Below are positions 6,036 to 6,989 of a DNA stretch of 6,989 nucleotides, in pieces. The position numbers were made by a program, and so were the translations under genes. The number at the start of each line of letters is the position of its first letter. Within the stretch, counting starts at the first letter, position 1. The stretch is taken from positions 1 through 6,989 of the forward strand of contig CAIRWO010000075.1 of assembly GCA_903882345.1 (NCBI GenBank), read 5' to 3'. Source of the stretch: Candidatus Omnitrophota bacterium (lineage in GTDB: Bacteria > Omnitrophota > Gorgyraeia > Gygaellales > Profunditerraquicolaceae). A model generated the notes under the pieces. It made no database searches and was not told the DNA's origin. It saw nothing but the letters and a program-made list of their open reading frames with translations.

Positions 6036-6064
6036 TTGACGATTGGCGGAAAATGTGTTAAATT
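6036..6064 (+). promoter_or_regulatory. Possible promoter of the GAF-GGDEF gene
   Basis: TTGACG (6036-6041), a 17-bp spacer and TAAATT (6059-6064, four of six) precede the ATG at 6075. Transcription would start near 6070-6073, leaving almost no leader. An alternative -10, TATAAG (6065-6070), with TTGGCG (6043-6048) at 16 bp spacing, would start even closer to or within the ATG. Moderate match. Confidence 0.5.
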
Positions 6065-6074
6065 TATAAGAATT

Positions 6075-6989
6075 ATGGAAGAGCTTATCAGATTAAAGCA
6101 GGAACTCGAACGCACAAAAACAGAGCTTGCCGTGCTCTATGAAGTTTCCAATGCCATGCGCACGACACTAAAACTGGATGAGATCCTCTATATCATTCTT
6201 ACCGGCGTTACAGCACATACCGGCCTGGGGTTTAACCGCGCTGTCCTCTTTCTTCTAAACGAAAAGGAAAATATACTTGAAGGTAAAATGGGCATCGGCC
6301 CGGAGAGCGGCGAAGAGGCAAACCGGATATGGAACCGCATCGAGAGCAGTAAAATGGACCTCGATGACCTGATCGGCGTATATAAAATGTCTAACGACGC
6401 GGTTAATTCCGGGTTTAATCAGCAGATAAAACATTTAAAGGTCCCCCTGAAAGAAAAAAATAGCGGCCTGCTCGCTTTAAGCGTCTTAGACGGCATGCCG
6501 CTTCATTTGACTTCCGAAACAATCCATGGCTATGCGACTGACCCGATTATCCAGATTTTAAAGTCGGAAGAACTGGCAGTGGTCCCTTTAAAAGCTAAAG
6601 ATAAGGTTAACGGCCTGATACTTGCCGATAATTTCATCACTAAGAAGCCTATCGGCAAAGACGATCAGCGTATGCTGACCATGCTGGCTAACCAGGCGGG
6701 ACTGGCAATCGAAAATTCGCAGCTTTTTGAAAAAACGGTCATCCGCGCCCATTCAGATTCCCTCACCGACCTTTGGAACCACGGCTATTTTCAGTATCTG
6801 CTTCAGGAAGAGCTGGAAAAGACAAAAATCACCAAGGATCCCTTGACTCTTCTCGCGCTGGATATCGATGATTTTAAGGTCTATAATGATTTATTGGGCC
6901 ATCAAGCCGGAGACAATATTTTGAAAGAATTGGCGAGCCTGCTTAAGGAACATTCCCGGAAGATGGATTTTGTCAGCCGTTACGGCGGC
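6075..6989 (+). CDS. GAF-GGDEF protein, putative diguanylate cyclase (C-terminus cut by window edge)
   Basis: Read in frame for 305 codons without a stop to the right edge. Residues about 1-30 (MEELIRLKQELERTKTELAV) look like a short coiled coil. A GAF-type sensor domain follows, about 35-218, ending in the typical ADNFITKKPIGKDDQRML and LANQAGLAIENSQLFEK. A GGDEF domain begins at about 228 with DSLTDLWNHGYFQ, then LALDIDDFKVYNDLLGHQAGD, and ends at the edge in RYGG, the first two residues of the GG(D/E)EF signature. The catalytic motif is therefore not seen. An active domain would make cyclic di-GMP from GTP in response to a ligand or redox cue bound by GAF. No transmembrane segment or signal peptide is visible, so it should be cytosolic. 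No good Shine-Dalgarno precedes the ATG. It is divergent from rpsU and shares its upstream region. Confidence 0.9.
   Translation, partial: MEELIRLKQELERTKTELAVLYEVSNAMRTTLKLDEILYIILTGVTAHTGLGFNRAVLFLLNEKENILEGKMGIGPESGEEANRIWNRIESSKMDLDDLIGVYKMSNDAVNSGFNQQIKHLKVPLKEKNSGLLALSVLDGMPLHLTSETIHGYATDPIIQILKSEELAVVPLKAKDKVNGLILADNFITKKPIGKDDQRMLTMLANQAGLAIENSQLFEKTVIRAHSDSLTDLWNHGYFQYLLQEELEKTKITKDPLTLLALDIDDFKVYNDLLGHQAGDNILKELASLLKEHSRKMDFVSRYGG

Noticed and set aside
6021..6036. Hairpin AGGCTTTATAAGCCCT considered as a bidirectional terminator
   Set aside because: The stem is only 5 bp and no T-run follows on either strand; it lies between two divergent promoters, where a terminator is not expected.
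6036..6074. In-frame TTG at 6036 as an earlier start for the GAF-GGDEF gene
   Set aside because: It overlaps the predicted -35 element, has no Shine-Dalgarno, and the added residues do not resemble the coiled-coil start.

Overview
The window looks like bacterial chromosome from a moderate-GC genome with densely packed genes. It holds one long leftward operon of ten genes, a divergent promoter region of about 120 bp, and one rightward signalling gene cut by the right edge. The gene set is rpsU, a TIM-barrel protein, Memo, DUF1844, a YcaR/Trm112-like zinc protein, then aroQ-pepQ-efp-accB-accC. This suggests an uncultured Gram-negative-type lineage of the Omnitrophota/Elusimicrobiota/PVC neighbourhood. 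That placement is inferred from gene content and protein style only; no marker here settles it.

Layout from right to left on the minus strand. A strong sigma70-type promoter (TTGACA, 17 bp, TATATT) sits at 5980-6008. It precedes rpsU (5780-5941), a sugar-phosphate isomerase-like TIM barrel (4850-5773), a Memo-family protein (4042-4863), a DUF1844 protein (3671-4033), a small four-cysteine Trm112-like protein (3526-3681), aroQ (3079-3519), an M24 Xaa-Pro peptidase (2015-3082), efp (1471-2034), accB (1002-1457) and accC (1-995, cut by the left edge). Gaps are 13 bp or less, four junctions overlap (11, 14, 20 and 4 bp), and no internal terminator was seen. A single transcript is the simplest reading.

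The downstream half (aroQ, peptidase, efp, accB, accC) is a cluster seen in many bacteria. It joins shikimate-pathway aromatic synthesis, proline-peptide turnover, rescue of ribosomes at polyproline, and the biotin subunits of acetyl-CoA carboxylase. The upstream half places ribosomal protein S21 ahead of four less understood genes. On the plus strand, starting at 6075, is a soluble-looking GAF-GGDEF protein, probably a diguanylate cyclase. Its best promoter would give an almost leaderless transcript.

The window is mostly well-understood housekeeping. I see no CRISPR array, insertion sequence, tRNA, rRNA, phage gene or defence system, and no strong sign of a wholly new system. The most interesting parts are the four-gene TIM barrel-Memo-DUF1844-Trm112 block, the Memo protein without visible AmmeMemoRadiSam partners, and the start and promoter arrangement around rpsU and the GGDEF gene. 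No stretch over 300 bp lacks a gene.
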